A DNA stretch of 64,000 nt from Synergistaceae bacterium (GTDB lineage: Bacteria; Synergistota; Synergistia; Synergistales; Aminobacteriaceae). The position numbers were made by a program, and so were the translations under genes. The DNA lies in NCBI GenBank assembly GCA_017451025.1, contig JAFSSM010000050.1, positions 1 to 64,000 on the forward strand. The letters run 5' to 3'. Position 1 is the stretch's first letter; each line of letters opens with the position of its first letter. Below the pieces are notes generated by a model. The model did not search any database and had not been told where the DNA came from. It saw only the letters and a program-made list of their open reading frames with translations. Positions 17,409 through 26,359 of this stretch are shown here, in pieces.

Positions 17409-18230
17409 ATGAAGAAATATATCTTGATGCTTGCGGTACTGGGCATTGCCGGATTCTACATTCACGAATATTTTGCGGAAAAACGCATACTGCGCATAGG
17501 TGTCGAATGCGATTATGCACCCAACAACTGGGAAGAGAACCAGCCGTCGGATTCCAACTTCCCGATTGCGAACCATCAAGGTTTTTACGCAGAAGGATAT
17601 GATTTGCAGATCGCTAAACTTGTCGCGGATGAACTTCACGCTAACCTTGAAGTGAAGAAGATTGCGTGGAATGACCTGCCTAAAGCTCTTAACAGCAACG
17701 AGATTGACGCAATATTCTCCGGAATGCTGGACACCGAAGCAAGAAGAAAATTCGCGGCCTTCTCTGATGTTTACGACGTAGTCCGCACCGAATACACAAT
17801 AGCCGTAAACACTTCCAGCCCCTACGCGAACTCGAAGAAGCTCAATGATTTTGCAGGAGCCAGGCTTGTAGCCCAGAAGGGCACGCACCTTGATGATGTG
17901 ATTGACCAGATTGAAGGGGTAATTCACATGCCGCCGGTTGACACAGTTACAGAGATGCTCGACATGGTGATTAAGGGTGAGGTTGACGGCACGGTGATAA
18001 ATCTGGACACAGGCCAGTCATACGAGAGAAAACACAATAACCTGCGCGTAATAAGATTCCCGGAGGGCGAGGGCTTCAAGCTGAATTTCAACGGAATATG
18101 CGCGGGTGTACGCAAGAAGGATACCGAGCTTCTGAATGAGATTAATGCGGCCTTGTCGAAAATCTCGAAACGCGACCGCCGCAGGCTCATGGACAGGACG
18201 ATAGCCAGGGCGATTAAGGCCCTGCCTTAG
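17409..18230 (+). CDS. Family-3 extracellular solute-binding protein, copy 1
   Basis: 273 residues. The N-terminal hydrophobic segment (residues 4-22) could be a signal or an uncleaved membrane anchor, since no clean cleavage motif is seen. The rest is a single SBP_bac_3 domain as found in polar amino-acid uptake: LRIGVECDYAPNNWEE, GYDLQIAKLVADEL and EIDAIFSGMLDTEARR. AAGGAGGAGC precedes the ATG. No ABC permease or ATPase is adjacent. The next gene is a clear paralogue, so this is a tandem duplication. Confidence 0.9.
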   Translation: MKKYILMLAVLGIAGFYIHEYFAEKRILRIGVECDYAPNNWEENQPSDSNFPIANHQGFYAEGYDLQIAKLVADELHANLEVKKIAWNDLPKALNSNEIDAIFSGMLDTEARRKFAAFSDVYDVVRTEYTIAVNTSSPYANSKKLNDFAGARLVAQKGTHLDDVIDQIEGVIHMPPVDTVTEMLDMVIKGEVDGTVINLDTGQSYERKHNNLRVIRFPEGEGFKLNFNGICAGVRKKDTELLNEINAALSKISKRDRRRLMDRTIARAIKALP

Positions 18231-18261
18231 CACGGAGCAGAAGGAAGGACAGTGAAGCAGC

Positions 18262-19086
18262 ATGAAGAAGTTTCTTTTGATTTTATTTGTCATGTTTGCG
18301 GCCTTCTTTTTCCTCAGAAAACCTTACAAAGACCTTCCCGTCCTGCGCGTAGGCATTGAATGCGATTACGTCCCTAACAACTGGGAAGAAATAATAGAGT
18401 CCGAGTACAGCGTGCCTATAGTGAATCATCAGGGGTTTTACGCGGACGGAAACGATGTGCAGATTGCCAAGTTTGTGGCAGAAAAAATTGGTATGCGTCT
18501 CGAGGTGCACAAAATAGCCTGGGACGATCTCATCAGTGCGCTGCTCAAGAACGAAATAGACGCTATATTCTCGGCTATGCTCGACACAGAAGAGAGCAAA
18601 AAACGTATAGCTTTCTCCGATACCTACGACGTGAACAAGACAGAATACGTAATCGTTGTGCAGAAGGGCAGCAAATACGAAGACGCAGAGAAATTAGCGG
18701 ATTTATCGGGTGCACTCATTCTAGGCCAGAAAAATACTAATCAGGATAAAGTGATTGACCAGATACCGGGAGTAATTCACGCTGAACCTGTCAATACAGC
18801 TTCTGATATTCTGTCGAGTCTGGTATACGCTAAAGCTGACGGAGTAATTGTAGGATATGGCACAGGCAGTTCGTACACGAAGCTCAACAGGAATTTGAAG
18901 ATGATTCGTTTTCTGGAAGGGGAGGGTTTCGTTCTGGGCTTCAGCGGAATATGTGCAGGTCTCCGCAAGAGGGACAGAGAGCTTCTTTCGCGCATCAACG
19001 ATGCATTAAGAGAGTTATCATCACGCGAACGCCAGTCAATTCTAGATAGAGCAACGGCTCGGTCCTGGCGGAAAGAACTGCGCTAG
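18262..19086 (+). CDS. Family-3 extracellular solute-binding protein, copy 2
   Basis: 274 residues, aligning end to end with the preceding gene (shared VGIECDYVPNNWEE, NHQGFYADG, KIAWDDL, EIDAIFSAMLDTEE, GFSGICAGLRKRD). It has the same hydrophobic N-terminal segment and probably the same envelope location. The two copies are 31 nt apart and likely co-transcribed. They may feed a distant transporter or act as sensors. The stop overlaps the convergent yraN stop by 4 nt. Confidence 0.9.
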   Translation: MKKFLLILFVMFAAFFFLRKPYKDLPVLRVGIECDYVPNNWEEIIESEYSVPIVNHQGFYADGNDVQIAKFVAEKIGMRLEVHKIAWDDLISALLKNEIDAIFSAMLDTEESKKRIAFSDTYDVNKTEYVIVVQKGSKYEDAEKLADLSGALILGQKNTNQDKVIDQIPGVIHAEPVNTASDILSSLVYAKADGVIVGYGTGSSYTKLNRNLKMIRFLEGEGFVLGFSGICAGLRKRDRELLSRINDALRELSSRERQSILDRATARSWRKELR

Positions 19087-19472
19087 CACAGAATATTCAT
19101 TCCTGCCGTAATATCACGCACATGTTCAAGCTCCCAATCACCGGGAGCTTTTTTGTCCCCTAGAGTTATTCCCACAACGTCAATTCGCCAGAAGCCGGAC
19201 CAGCCCAAATTTTCCATGTACTCCTTTGACGAACGAACAAGTGCCCGCAGTTTCCGGCGGTCTATCGATTCAATCGGCCCCTGCACCTTCACATCAGAAC
19301 GTGCCCTGACCTCAACGATGACCAGTTCATCGGAATCAGCCGCTACGATATCCAGTTCGCCGTAATTGTTCCTGACGTTGCGGGCAAGAACAGTCCAGCC
19401 TAGAGACACAAGATATTCTGCCGCTCTGTCCTCAGCCATCCGGCCAAGTTCCTGCGCATTCTCCGCGTTCAT
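19083..19472 (-). CDS. yraN: YraN/UPF0102 family nuclease-fold protein
   Basis: 129 residues from the ATG at 19472, which overlaps the stop of the upstream FlhB-like gene in an ATGA arrangement. It has the restriction-endonuclease-like core: GRMAEDRAAEYLVSLGW, NYGELDIVAADSDELVIVEVRAR with the catalytic Asp and the E-V-R/K site. The family is widespread and is often beside rnhB and a FlhB-like gene; its role is thought to be in DNA processing but is not settled. Confidence 0.88.
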   Translation of the reverse strand: MNAENAQELGRMAEDRAAEYLVSLGWTVLARNVRNNYGELDIVAADSDELVIVEVRARSDVKVQGPIESIDRRKLRALVRSSKEYMENLGWSGFWRIDVVGITLGDKKAPGDWELEHVRDITAGMNILC

Positions 19473-19744
19473 TGCTGTGCTTCCTTGTCGAGCTTGTACA
19501 CCCACGCAAGAACACGCGCAACTACCTCGTACAGTTCCGACGGAATCTCCTCGCCAAGTTCAAGCGAGATCAGCGCGGACACAAGTGCTGCGTCCTCAAC
19601 GATAGGAACGTCCGCCTCAACCGCCCGCTCCACGATTTTGCGCGCCAAGAATCCTTCGCCCTTCGCTACGACAGTCGGGGCGGCCATCTTCTTGTTGTCA
19701 TACTTGACCGCAACAGCCTTATCCGGTGCGTTGTTCTCAGGCAT
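19469..19744 (-). CDS. Short FlhB/EscU C-terminal-like protein (YlqH type)
   Basis: 91 residues matching the cytoplasmic tail of flagellar export switch proteins (KAVAVKYDNKKMAAPTVVAKG and VPIVEDAALVSALISLELG), but with no membrane part and no NPTH self-cleavage site. Such stand-alone forms occur next to yraN in many bacteria, including non-flagellated ones, and their role is unknown. The start may be the ATG at 19744 or a GTG at 19750; the latter is better spaced from GGGGG, which lies inside the hairpin at 19751-19783. Confidence 0.85.
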   Translation of the reverse strand: MPENNAPDKAVAVKYDNKKMAAPTVVAKGEGFLARKIVERAVEADVPIVEDAALVSALISLELGEEIPSELYEVVARVLAWVYKLDKEAQQ

Positions 19745-19750
19745 AATCAC

Positions 19751-19783
19751 AAAAATAAATCCCCCGCCATGTCCTGACGGGGG
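19751..19783 (-). terminator. Terminator after the rubredoxin gene
   Basis: On the minus strand CCCCCG (19778-19783) pairs with CGGGGG (19761-19766), then ATTTATTTTT. The 3' arm is also the only Shine-Dalgarno-like stretch before the FlhB-like gene, so folding would both end transcription and hide that site. Confidence 0.8.
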
Positions 19784-19798
19784 CACTGTTTATCTCGA

Positions 19799-19957
19799 TT
19801 ACTGAGCCTCGAACATATCCTTGCCTACCGCGCAGAGAGGGCATACCCAATCCTCTGGTACATTCTCCCACGCTGTTCCGGCAGGTACTCCGTTATCCGG
19901 ATCTCCGGCCTCAGGGTCATAGACATAACCGCACACTGTGCACACGTACTTCGTCAT
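19799..19957 (-). CDS. Rubredoxin
   Basis: A 52-residue iron protein starting [18 protein letters not shown]. Both Cys pairs that hold the single iron are present (CTVCG and CPLCA), as is the conserved aromatic/acidic core. It carries single electrons to oxygen- or peroxide-detoxifying enzymes in anaerobes. The strong AGAGGGAGG upstream and the terminator downstream indicate a single-gene transcript. Confidence 0.96.
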   Translation of the reverse strand: MTKYVCTVCGYVYDPEAGDPDNGVPAGTAWENVPEDWVCPLCAVGKDMFEAQ

Positions 19958-19981
19958 CAAAATAACCTCCCTCTATGTTTG

Positions 19982-19994
19982 TGCTATTATAGCA
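19982..19994 (-). promoter_or_regulatory. Rubredoxin -10 element inside a palindrome
   Basis: On the minus strand TATAAT occupies 19986-19991, inside TGCTATAATAGCA, a 6+1+6 inverted repeat. There is no good -35. The symmetry over the -10 hexamer could let a repressor cover the promoter. Confidence 0.5.
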
Positions 19995-20001
19995 TATTCA
20001 C

Positions 20002-21381
20002 TTACTTCACGAATGTCTGATAGTACCCAACTCCGAGAATCACCAGAATTATCACGGGCACTATGTACGTGAAGTAGAAACGCAGTCCTTGCGGGAATTT
20101 TGCTCCCTTTCCTGCGTCAGCCTCTTTCACGAAATTATCCCAGCCCCAGCCGTAACGGGTTACACAGAACAGCAGGTACACCAGCGCACCAATCGGAAGC
20201 AGGTTGTTGCTCACGATGAAGTCCTCGAGGTCAAGAACACCTGAACCCGGACCGAGAGGCTGGAAGCCTGACCACACGTTGAAGCCCAGTGCGCAGGGAA
20301 TCGACAGCAGAATTATGGTTACGAACATCACGGAAACTGCGCGGTGCCTGTTCCAGTTGAAGCGGTCCATGAAGCACGCAACTATGTTCTCGAACACAGC
20401 AATTACCGTTGAGAGTGCGGCGAAGCTCATGAACAGGAAGAATACTGCTCCCCAGATTCTGCCGTTGGGCATCTGGTTAAACATGTTGGGCAGAGTCACG
20501 AAGATTAGGCCGGGTCCTGCATTAGGCTGAATGCCGAACGCGAAGCACGCAGGGAAAATGATTAAGCCCGCCATGAGTGCAACGACCGTATCCAGTCCCG
20601 TGATAATCAGGCTCTCTCCGAGTAATGACCTGTCGCGCGAAATGTAGCTCCCGAAAATTGCCATCGAGCCGATTCCGATAGACAGGGTGAAGAACGCCTG
20701 ACCAAGTGCTGCGTATAAAGTTGTGCCGAGTCCCTCTGAGAATAACTTTCCGAAGTCGGGCTTCAGGTAGAACTCTAAGCCCTTCTCCGCTCCCTCAAGG
20801 GTTACTGACCTCACAGCGAGGGCAATCATCAGAATTAACAGTCCGCACATCATGGTCTTGGTGATGCTCTCGACTCCGCTCTGAAGTCCCGCCCAGCAGA
20901 CCAGCGCACCGAAGATTATTACGACAGCCATCCAGAACGTAAGCTCATAGGGATTTGCGAGCATTCCGCCGAAAAATCCGCCTACTGCTTCTGCGTTGAG
21001 GCCCTCAAGTTTTCCGCTGAACGAATAGTATGTGTAGGAGAGCATCCAGCCGGTTACGACGGTGTAGAACATCATGAGGACGTAATTTCCCGCCCAGCCG
21101 AGATAGCCCCACAAACTCCATACTTTATGTTTGGGGCACAGGACGGCGAACGAACGCGACATGCTCTGCTGTGAAGCTCTGCCTACCGCAAATTCCATGA
21201 CCATGATGGGCATTGCGAGCATCAGCAGGAAAATGATGTAGACGAGGACGAAAGCGGCTCCCCCGTACTGTCCGGTGATGAAGGGGAAACGCCAGACATT
21301 TCCGAGACCTATTGCGCAGCCTGCGGATAGGAAGATAAATCCGAGTCTGCTGGCAAAATTCTCGCGTGGTTTCTCTGACAT
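20002..21381 (-). CDS. NSS-family sodium-dependent amino-acid/amine transporter
   Basis: A 459-residue LeuT-fold protein with eleven or twelve membrane segments. The N-terminal signature SAGCAIGLGNVWRFPF forms the unwound TM1 that binds substrate and Na+. Bacterial members take up amino acids (tryptophan, leucine, tyrosine or others) with sodium. GGAGGT lies 10 nt before the ATG, and a TATAAT sits at 21419-21424 upstream. It follows the lipoprotein gene by 57 nt but probably has its own promoter. Confidence 0.95.
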   Translation of the reverse strand: MSEKPRENFASRLGFIFLSAGCAIGLGNVWRFPFITGQYGGAAFVLVYIIFLLMLAMPIMVMEFAVGRASQQSMSRSFAVLCPKHKVWSLWGYLGWAGNYVLMMFYTVVTGWMLSYTYYSFSGKLEGLNAEAVGGFFGGMLANPYELTFWMAVVIIFGALVCWAGLQSGVESITKTMMCGLLILMIALAVRSVTLEGAEKGLEFYLKPDFGKLFSEGLGTTLYAALGQAFFTLSIGIGSMAIFGSYISRDRSLLGESLIITGLDTVVALMAGLIIFPACFAFGIQPNAGPGLIFVTLPNMFNQMPNGRIWGAVFFLFMSFAALSTVIAVFENIVACFMDRFNWNRHRAVSVMFVTIILLSIPCALGFNVWSGFQPLGPGSGVLDLEDFIVSNNLLPIGALVYLLFCVTRYGWGWDNFVKEADAGKGAKFPQGLRFYFTYIVPVIILVILGVGYYQTFVK

Positions 21382-21438
21382 GAGAATACAACCTCCAAAA
21401 TAAATTAAGGATTGCAGAATTATAGCAGTTCATTCCGC

Positions 21439-24400
21439 CTAGAACGTGGGCAGCTTGTCGGAGAGAACCAGCACCAGATGATTAGCGGCATTATACACAT
21501 CGCTGATTACAGACTGGTATTTGTCGTTGATGTCTGAGGCGGACAAGCCGTAATTCTTCAGGTATTTCTTGGCCGTACCCGCGCCGCTGGTCAGGAATTT
21601 CCTCACACAGTCAAGCCCCGCAATTCTGGCCTGTGCCGCGTGAACTTCATACTTGTAGACGTATTCTTCGTCCTCAGGTGCATATTCTATAGTGTCGCCC
21701 GCATGGTCGAGCAGTCCGCCGAATTTTCTCGAGGCCGCGTAGTACACAGCATAGTAGGTGTTTGCGTCGATAATAGCTTCCCCTTCAGCCTTTGCGTCCT
21801 CGATTTTTGCCTCGACAATATCTTTCCCTATGTCAAGCATGAGGGCTATCACAGGATGGCCTGATGCTGAGACCGCCCATATTGCTACGTCCACAGCCAT
21901 GTTAAGCGTTCCGGAAACCACATCCCGCGTTATAGATGAGTTAACCTGCTTCTTGAACTCGTTCCAGTCGAGAGAGCCGTTACTAAACAGGTTCACTAAG
22001 TCTTGAGCAGCTTCCTTGACGTAATCCGGCAAGCCTGCGCTGGTATCATAAACTATGTACTCCAGCATCTCGATGTTCCGGCAATACTCGTTGAAGTTTG
22101 CGGCGGCCTGAGCGTATTTCCCCATGTCATCATATACATCTGCGAGTGTCTCGAATGCGTCGATGACGATGGTTAGTCCGAGTTTCAAATAGTCTGCGTT
22201 CTTTAGGGCCTTCTTACCGAGTTTTGTTCCGGTCTCCTTTAAGCCCCATTCCCATTTGAAGGGAACTTCTACTCCAAATAATCGTCTGCGCGCACTTTCA
22301 AGAGAAGACATAAGCCCTATGTACTTGTTGAGAATCTTTAGGTTTGCATTCCACACACCGAATCCGGTCTTGGACTTACTCATAGCTTCACCTGAGTCTT
22401 TGATGGCATCCCACGTCTCTGTGCTGTCGTTGATAACATCGCGTGCCTCACTCACAATATCTGTAACTTCGTGATAGCTTGCCCACTGCGCTGCATCACC
22501 AGCTTTTAGAATAGTATTCAGATTTATCAAGTCATGCTTATATGCGGGCAGGAGTCTCTGTTCGGTATTGAAGCCAGCTTGTGCGGCCTTATCAATTTTT
22601 TCCTTTTCGGCGGGGTCCTCAGAACTCAAGTTTTTTGCTAGGGAGAATACACCTTTAGTTATCTTCAGACAGGTAGCGGCCAGTTCTGTACCTTCCTTCA
22701 AGTAGCGGAGTATCGTTGCGGCTTTCTCTGCTCCTGCATTTTTCTCAAGACTCGGATCCGTCGTGTACTTGTAGAAATATTCCATAAGCGTCTCTTTAGC
22801 CCGCTTCTTTTCATCGACGGAAAATTTCTTGCATACCTGCAGAGAAAAATCATTGAGGTAGCCCGGAGCTTTGCTGTCTTCATAGTACGGGTAATTGTTG
22901 AATATCTGGTCGATGTAATTTTGACCAGCCAGTGAAGACAAAAAGTAGTTTGCGCTCGCCTGAGCTGATGATACAGACTCCCTAGTGGGCTTCTGCGGAT
23001 CGGTGTGCATAACTTTCATCTCCGTGTAGTCGCTGTAGCCGTCCATGTCCGTATCATAGAGCATAGGGTTAGACTTCATGAGGATATACGGCTGGCCGTT
23101 GAAGGCGTTTACTCGAATCTCTATCTCCTCGCCATTTTTGAGGCCGTCCTCGTCCCAGTCGTCGGTGTCCGTCCCGAAAATGTCAGTTACCCCGCAGAAC
23201 AATGGATTGCCGTCAACGGTGAGTTCTCCTGCGTTCATCAGCTCGGTGTAGTAGTCCGAAATTCCGTCGTTGTTGCTGTCGGTTACCAGGTCTATCGTTT
23301 CACCCTCAATGTCCGCGAAAACCTGATCCAGACTCACCGCATCATCAACGCTGAACCCCGCCGATGCCCTGTAGTACTGTCCTCCTGTTCCGGTTGCAAG
23401 CTCGATTAATTTCGATGCCTCAGCATATCCCATTCCGATTGTGTAAATCACTATGCCGTTGCTGTTCGCCGTAGCAATTATCTCGTCGGTGCTGAAGTTG
23501 TCTTCGCCGTCAGTCAGCAAGAGAATGTATTTATACGCCGCCTGCGATTCGTTGATGAGTATGCTCATTCCGTCAGAAAGCCCGCCTCTAATCGTTGTGC
23601 CTCCGTTGTAATACATGCTGTCGAACGCCGCGTTAAGGGCTGTTTTGTCCGCACTGAGGCCGCACAAAATGTTCGAATAACCCTTAAACTCAACAACTGC
23701 TGCCCTGTCTTTTCCGTCACGCAGTTTTTCCACAAAATTCTTCGACAGCTCAATTGCTAGGTGGTTGGGATCATTTCCGCTCATGCTTCCCGACGTGTCA
23801 ATCACGAACGCTATATCCATACCGACATCTCCGCTTCCTGTTGAGCTTGCAGGAGGACGAATGTCGTTGCTCCAGATCGTATCGAAGTATACCTTGTTGA
23901 TGACTATATACGTCGAGAAATGCGACACCTCCGCAATAATCTTTCTGCCCTCGATTTTCTGGCCCGGCACTTCCTCAAGGAGTCCTTCTTCCTCGTTCAG
24001 GTAATAGATTCTTGGCTGGAAGTTCTCTCCGATTTCTCCGAGTCCAGAGCCCAGCGTAAAGGTTATCTCTGCCTTGTCGAAGCTGGCATCCGCCGTAATG
24101 TCGTAAGCATAGTCGAGATAGCCGGGAATGTACGGTGAAACTAGAGGATTATCCGCTCCGCTGACCTGAGCCATCCGCAAAGTTCCGGCAGTGTCTGCTC
24201 CGCCCTCCATGCTCACGGAAATATCGATAGCGTTTTCTCCGCCCTGCGAGGCAAAATCCGTCCCGATACTCGTCGTGAAAGACGTTTCGGCCTTCAGCGG
24301 GTCAGAGCCTATCTCAATTTCTGTGCCGTCATCGACTCCGTCGCCGTCAGTGTCAGGATTGAGCGGGTCAGTCCTGTACGTGTTCAGCTCGTCGTAATCG

Positions 24401-25263
24401 CTCAGGCCGTCATAATCCGTGTCGGGATTGGTCATGCTGGTTCCTGCGTTGCCCTCCTGAATGTTGGTCAGGCCGTCGTCGTCAGGGTCTTCGTCGCCGT
24501 CGTTCACGCCGTTTCCGTCTGTGTCCTTCGCGAGAGGGTTATAGCCCAGATAGTTAAGCTCCTCCCAATCCGTGAGTCCGTCGTCGTCTGTGTCCGGATT
24601 ATCCGGGTCAGTGCCGAATTGTGCTTCGAGAGAAGCGATGAGTCCTTCGCCGTCAGCGTCAGCGGATTCGTTTTCGTCCCACCATTTCGCATAGAGGACA
24701 ATATCCCGCGAAATCGGAGTCCTGAAGTCAAACTGAAACGAGAAGCCCTTAGACGGATACCACCCCAAGAATGAACTGCCTTCTAATGCGGGTTCGTCTG
24801 GTCTTTCGGCCAAGTCGCCGGAAGCTAATTCCTGTCTCTCGACTTTGCTTCCGCCCATAGAGTTGAACTTCACGACGAAGCCGTCCTTGGTTTTCGGTTC
24901 TGGCTCGGGGTCTTGATCAGGTTCAACGACAGGTGCAGGAGTTGGCGTTGGAGTCGGAGCCGGTGTCGGAGTGGGGGTAGGTGTAGGCGTAGGAGCAGGT
25001 GTTGGTGTTGGAGTCGGAGTCGGGTTTGGTGCCGGAGTAGGAGCAGGAATATCGTCCGAAGGTGTGGACGGAGGAGTAGTGTCAACATCGTGCTCGAAGG
25101 GTACGGGGTCATTTGTTGTTGGTGAGGGTTGCGGAGCAGGGATGTCCTGACTTTGCGGCTGAGGTATTGTGTTTTCGGAGGAACTGCCTCCGCCTCCGCA
25201 GCCTGCGCTGATGAAGAGAAGGAACATCAACGCGCAAACGCCTAAAAACTTTTTGCTGTTCAT
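21439..25263 (-). CDS. Very large VWA-domain surface lipoprotein with Ca-binding repeats
   Basis: 1274 residues from the ATG at 25263 (GGAGGT upstream). A signal with the lipobox ISAGC (ending about residue 21) predicts a lipid-anchored protein. In order: Pro/Thr spacer (about 30-125) with alternating PTPTPAP; an InlB/Listeria-Bacteroides-type beta repeat (130-195, ending LYAKW); thrombospondin type 3-like Asp-rich calcium repeats (200-330, [12 protein letters not shown] and kin); a beta domain (330-475); a von Willebrand A domain with the MIDAS motif DTSGSMS (about 485-660); more Asp-rich repeats (660-760); and a long helical C-terminal half of unknown fold. It looks like an adhesin or matrix-binding protein. 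Promoter, repeat array and leader hairpin lie upstream. Confidence 0.9.
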   Translation of the reverse strand: MNSKKFLGVCALMFLLFISAGCGGGGSSSENTIPQPQSQDIPAPQPSPTTNDPVPFEHDVDTTPPSTPSDDIPAPTPAPNPTPTPTPTPAPTPTPTPTPTPAPTPTPTPAPVVEPDQDPEPEPKTKDGFVVKFNSMGGSKVERQELASGDLAERPDEPALEGSSFLGWYPSKGFSFQFDFRTPISRDIVLYAKWWDENESADADGEGLIASLEAQFGTDPDNPDTDDDGLTDWEELNYLGYNPLAKDTDGNGVNDGDEDPDDDGLTNIQEGNAGTSMTNPDTDYDGLSDYDELNTYRTDPLNPDTDGDGVDDGTEIEIGSDPLKAETSFTTSIGTDFASQGGENAIDISVSMEGGADTAGTLRMAQVSGADNPLVSPYIPGYLDYAYDITADASFDKAEITFTLGSGLGEIGENFQPRIYYLNEEEGLLEEVPGQKIEGRKIIAEVSHFSTYIVINKVYFDTIWSNDIRPPASSTGSGDVGMDIAFVIDTSGSMSGNDPNHLAIELSKNFVEKLRDGKDRAAVVEFKGYSNILCGLSADKTALNAAFDSMYYNGGTTIRGGLSDGMSILINESQAAYKYILLLTDGEDNFSTDEIIATANSNGIVIYTIGMGYAEASKLIELATGTGGQYYRASAGFSVDDAVSLDQVFADIEGETIDLVTDSNNDGISDYYTELMNAGELTVDGNPLFCGVTDIFGTDTDDWDEDGLKNGEEIEIRVNAFNGQPYILMKSNPMLYDTDMDGYSDYTEMKVMHTDPQKPTRESVSSAQASANYFLSSLAGQNYIDQIFNNYPYYEDSKAPGYLNDFSLQVCKKFSVDEKKRAKETLMEYFYKYTTDPSLEKNAGAEKAATILRYLKEGTELAATCLKITKGVFSLAKNLSSEDPAEKEKIDKAAQAGFNTEQRLLPAYKHDLINLNTILKAGDAAQWASYHEVTDIVSEARDVINDSTETWDAIKDSGEAMSKSKTGFGVWNANLKILNKYIGLMSSLESARRRLFGVEVPFKWEWGLKETGTKLGKKALKNADYLKLGLTIVIDAFETLADVYDDMGKYAQAAANFNEYCRNIEMLEYIVYDTSAGLPDYVKEAAQDLVNLFSNGSLDWNEFKKQVNSSITRDVVSGTLNMAVDVAIWAVSASGHPVIALMLDIGKDIVEAKIEDAKAEGEAIIDANTYYAVYYAASRKFGGLLDHAGDTIEYAPEDEEYVYKYEVHAAQARIAGLDCVRKFLTSGAGTAKKYLKNYGLSASDINDKYQSVISDVYNAANHLVLVLSDKLPTF

Positions 25264-25278
25264 AATGCCAACCTCCAT

Positions 25279-25311
25279 AAAAAAATACCCCGCCATGACT
25301 TCACAGCAGGG
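25279..25311 (-). terminator. Leader hairpin with T run, possible attenuator
   Basis: On the minus strand CCCTGC pairs with GCGGGG (one G-U) across about 12 nt, followed by TATTTTTTT and then GGAGG and the lipoprotein ATG. A terminator shape inside the leader, just before the ribosome site, suggests premature termination control. Confidence 0.5.
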
Positions 25312-25360
25312 ATTAATACTCAATAATTTATTAAGGCAGGTTATAAGAGGGCAAGAGTCA

Positions 25361-25397
25361 CCAAGCCAAGCCAAGCCAAGCCAAGCCAAACCAAGCC
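25361..25397. repeat. Pentanucleotide tandem repeat (CCAAG)7
   Basis: Seven CCAAG units (the sixth is CCAAA) plus a partial copy. On the minus strand it reads (CTTGG)n and begins at the base after the -10 hexamer of the lipoprotein promoter. Confidence 0.92.
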
Positions 25398-25425
25398 AGT
25401 TTAGCAATAAATTTTTGGCTGTCAA
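25398..25425 (-). promoter_or_regulatory. Promoter of the VWA lipoprotein gene
   Basis: On the minus strand TTGACA (25420-25425), 16-nt spacer, TAAACT (25398-25403, 4 of 6 matches). The leader to the ATG at 25263 would be about 130 nt and includes the pentamer array and the hairpin. Confidence 0.6.
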
Positions 25426-25479
25426 GAATGATTTTCATTCGGGGATTATAGCACAGGAACAATAGCGTATAATTTCCTC

Positions 25480-26214
25480 ATGCTTACTCAACAAAATAAT
25501 TGGGCTATGTCCCTCAGCAAATCATCGCGGCGAAAAATTGGTACGGCACTTTCCCGCTGGAACATGATTCATGAAGGCGATAACGTCCTCGTCGGACTCT
25601 CCGGAGGAAAGGACAGCCTCGTTCTTCTTCATGCCCTTCACGAATTTTCGCGAAGAAGCCCCGTGAAGTTCTCGCTCTCGGCTCTCAGCGTAAGGCTCGC
25701 AGGAATGGACACATCTCCTCTGGAGAATTACTGCTCGTTCCTGAAAATTCCCTACACTGTCATTGAGCAGGACATCATCGGGATAATTGAGGCACGGCGC
25801 GAAAAATCACCGTGTTCATTCTGTGCAAACATGAGGCGCGGGATTCTGAGTCAGTGGGCTTCGGAGCACGGGTATAACCGCCTTGCACTTGGCCACAGCC
25901 TCGACGACGCGGCGGAGACTTTCTTCCTGAATCTCTTTCACGCCGGAAGAGCAAAGAGCTTCCAGCCGGTTGCGCACATGTCCAGAACAAACGTTACGGT
26001 GATTCGTCCTCTGGTGCTTGCTACTGAAGCGGCGATAATCGATGAGGCCAAGAGACTGGAGCTTCCCGTAATTGCGAGTGCCTGTCCTTTTGCGGGGCAC
26101 ACCGAACGCCAAAACGTAAGGGAACTTCTCGCGGAACTCAGGCGTAATATTCCCGACCTGTACACAAAAATCGTGAACGCTCTCACGAATTTATCAGCAC
26201 AAGATAAGTGGTAA
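25480..26214 (+). CDS. tRNA 2-thiocytidine synthetase-type PP-loop ATPase (TtcA-like)
   Basis: 244 residues. PP-loop SGGKDSLVLLHAL (near 41-53) activates the tRNA base with ATP. A CxxC pair (CSFC, about 110-113) and a later Cys (ASACPFAGH) are the three ligands of the 4Fe-4S cluster in TtcA. It likely thiolates C32 of certain tRNAs. A TATAAT at 25468-25473 lies only 7 nt before the ATG, so the message may be leaderless, or translation may start at the ATG at 25507. Confidence 0.85.
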   Translation: MLTQQNNWAMSLSKSSRRKIGTALSRWNMIHEGDNVLVGLSGGKDSLVLLHALHEFSRRSPVKFSLSALSVRLAGMDTSPLENYCSFLKIPYTVIEQDIIGIIEARREKSPCSFCANMRRGILSQWASEHGYNRLALGHSLDDAAETFFLNLFHAGRAKSFQPVAHMSRTNVTVIRPLVLATEAAIIDEAKRLELPVIASACPFAGHTERQNVRELLAELRRNIPDLYTKIVNALTNLSAQDKW

Positions 26215-26359
26215 AGACATCACGCATAAACTCATGCAACAAGCCAACTTAGAAGTGATTTTTGTAGTTGTAAAAGTAGTTGTAAAAATGTGAGGGGGAT
26301 TGCTCAAAAGTGAGATAATTGATTTCGTTAGAATCATATCACTTATTTGGTGGCATACT

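Noticed and set aside
19469-19744. Flagellar or type III secretion gene
   Set aside because: The FlhB-like protein has no membrane domain and no NPTH site, and no other flagellar genes are present; it is the stand-alone YlqH type beside yraN.
24870-25125. Arg/Leu-, Pro/Thr- and Ser-rich ORFs on both strands
   Set aside because: They are other frames of the Pro/Thr linker in the lipoprotein gene.
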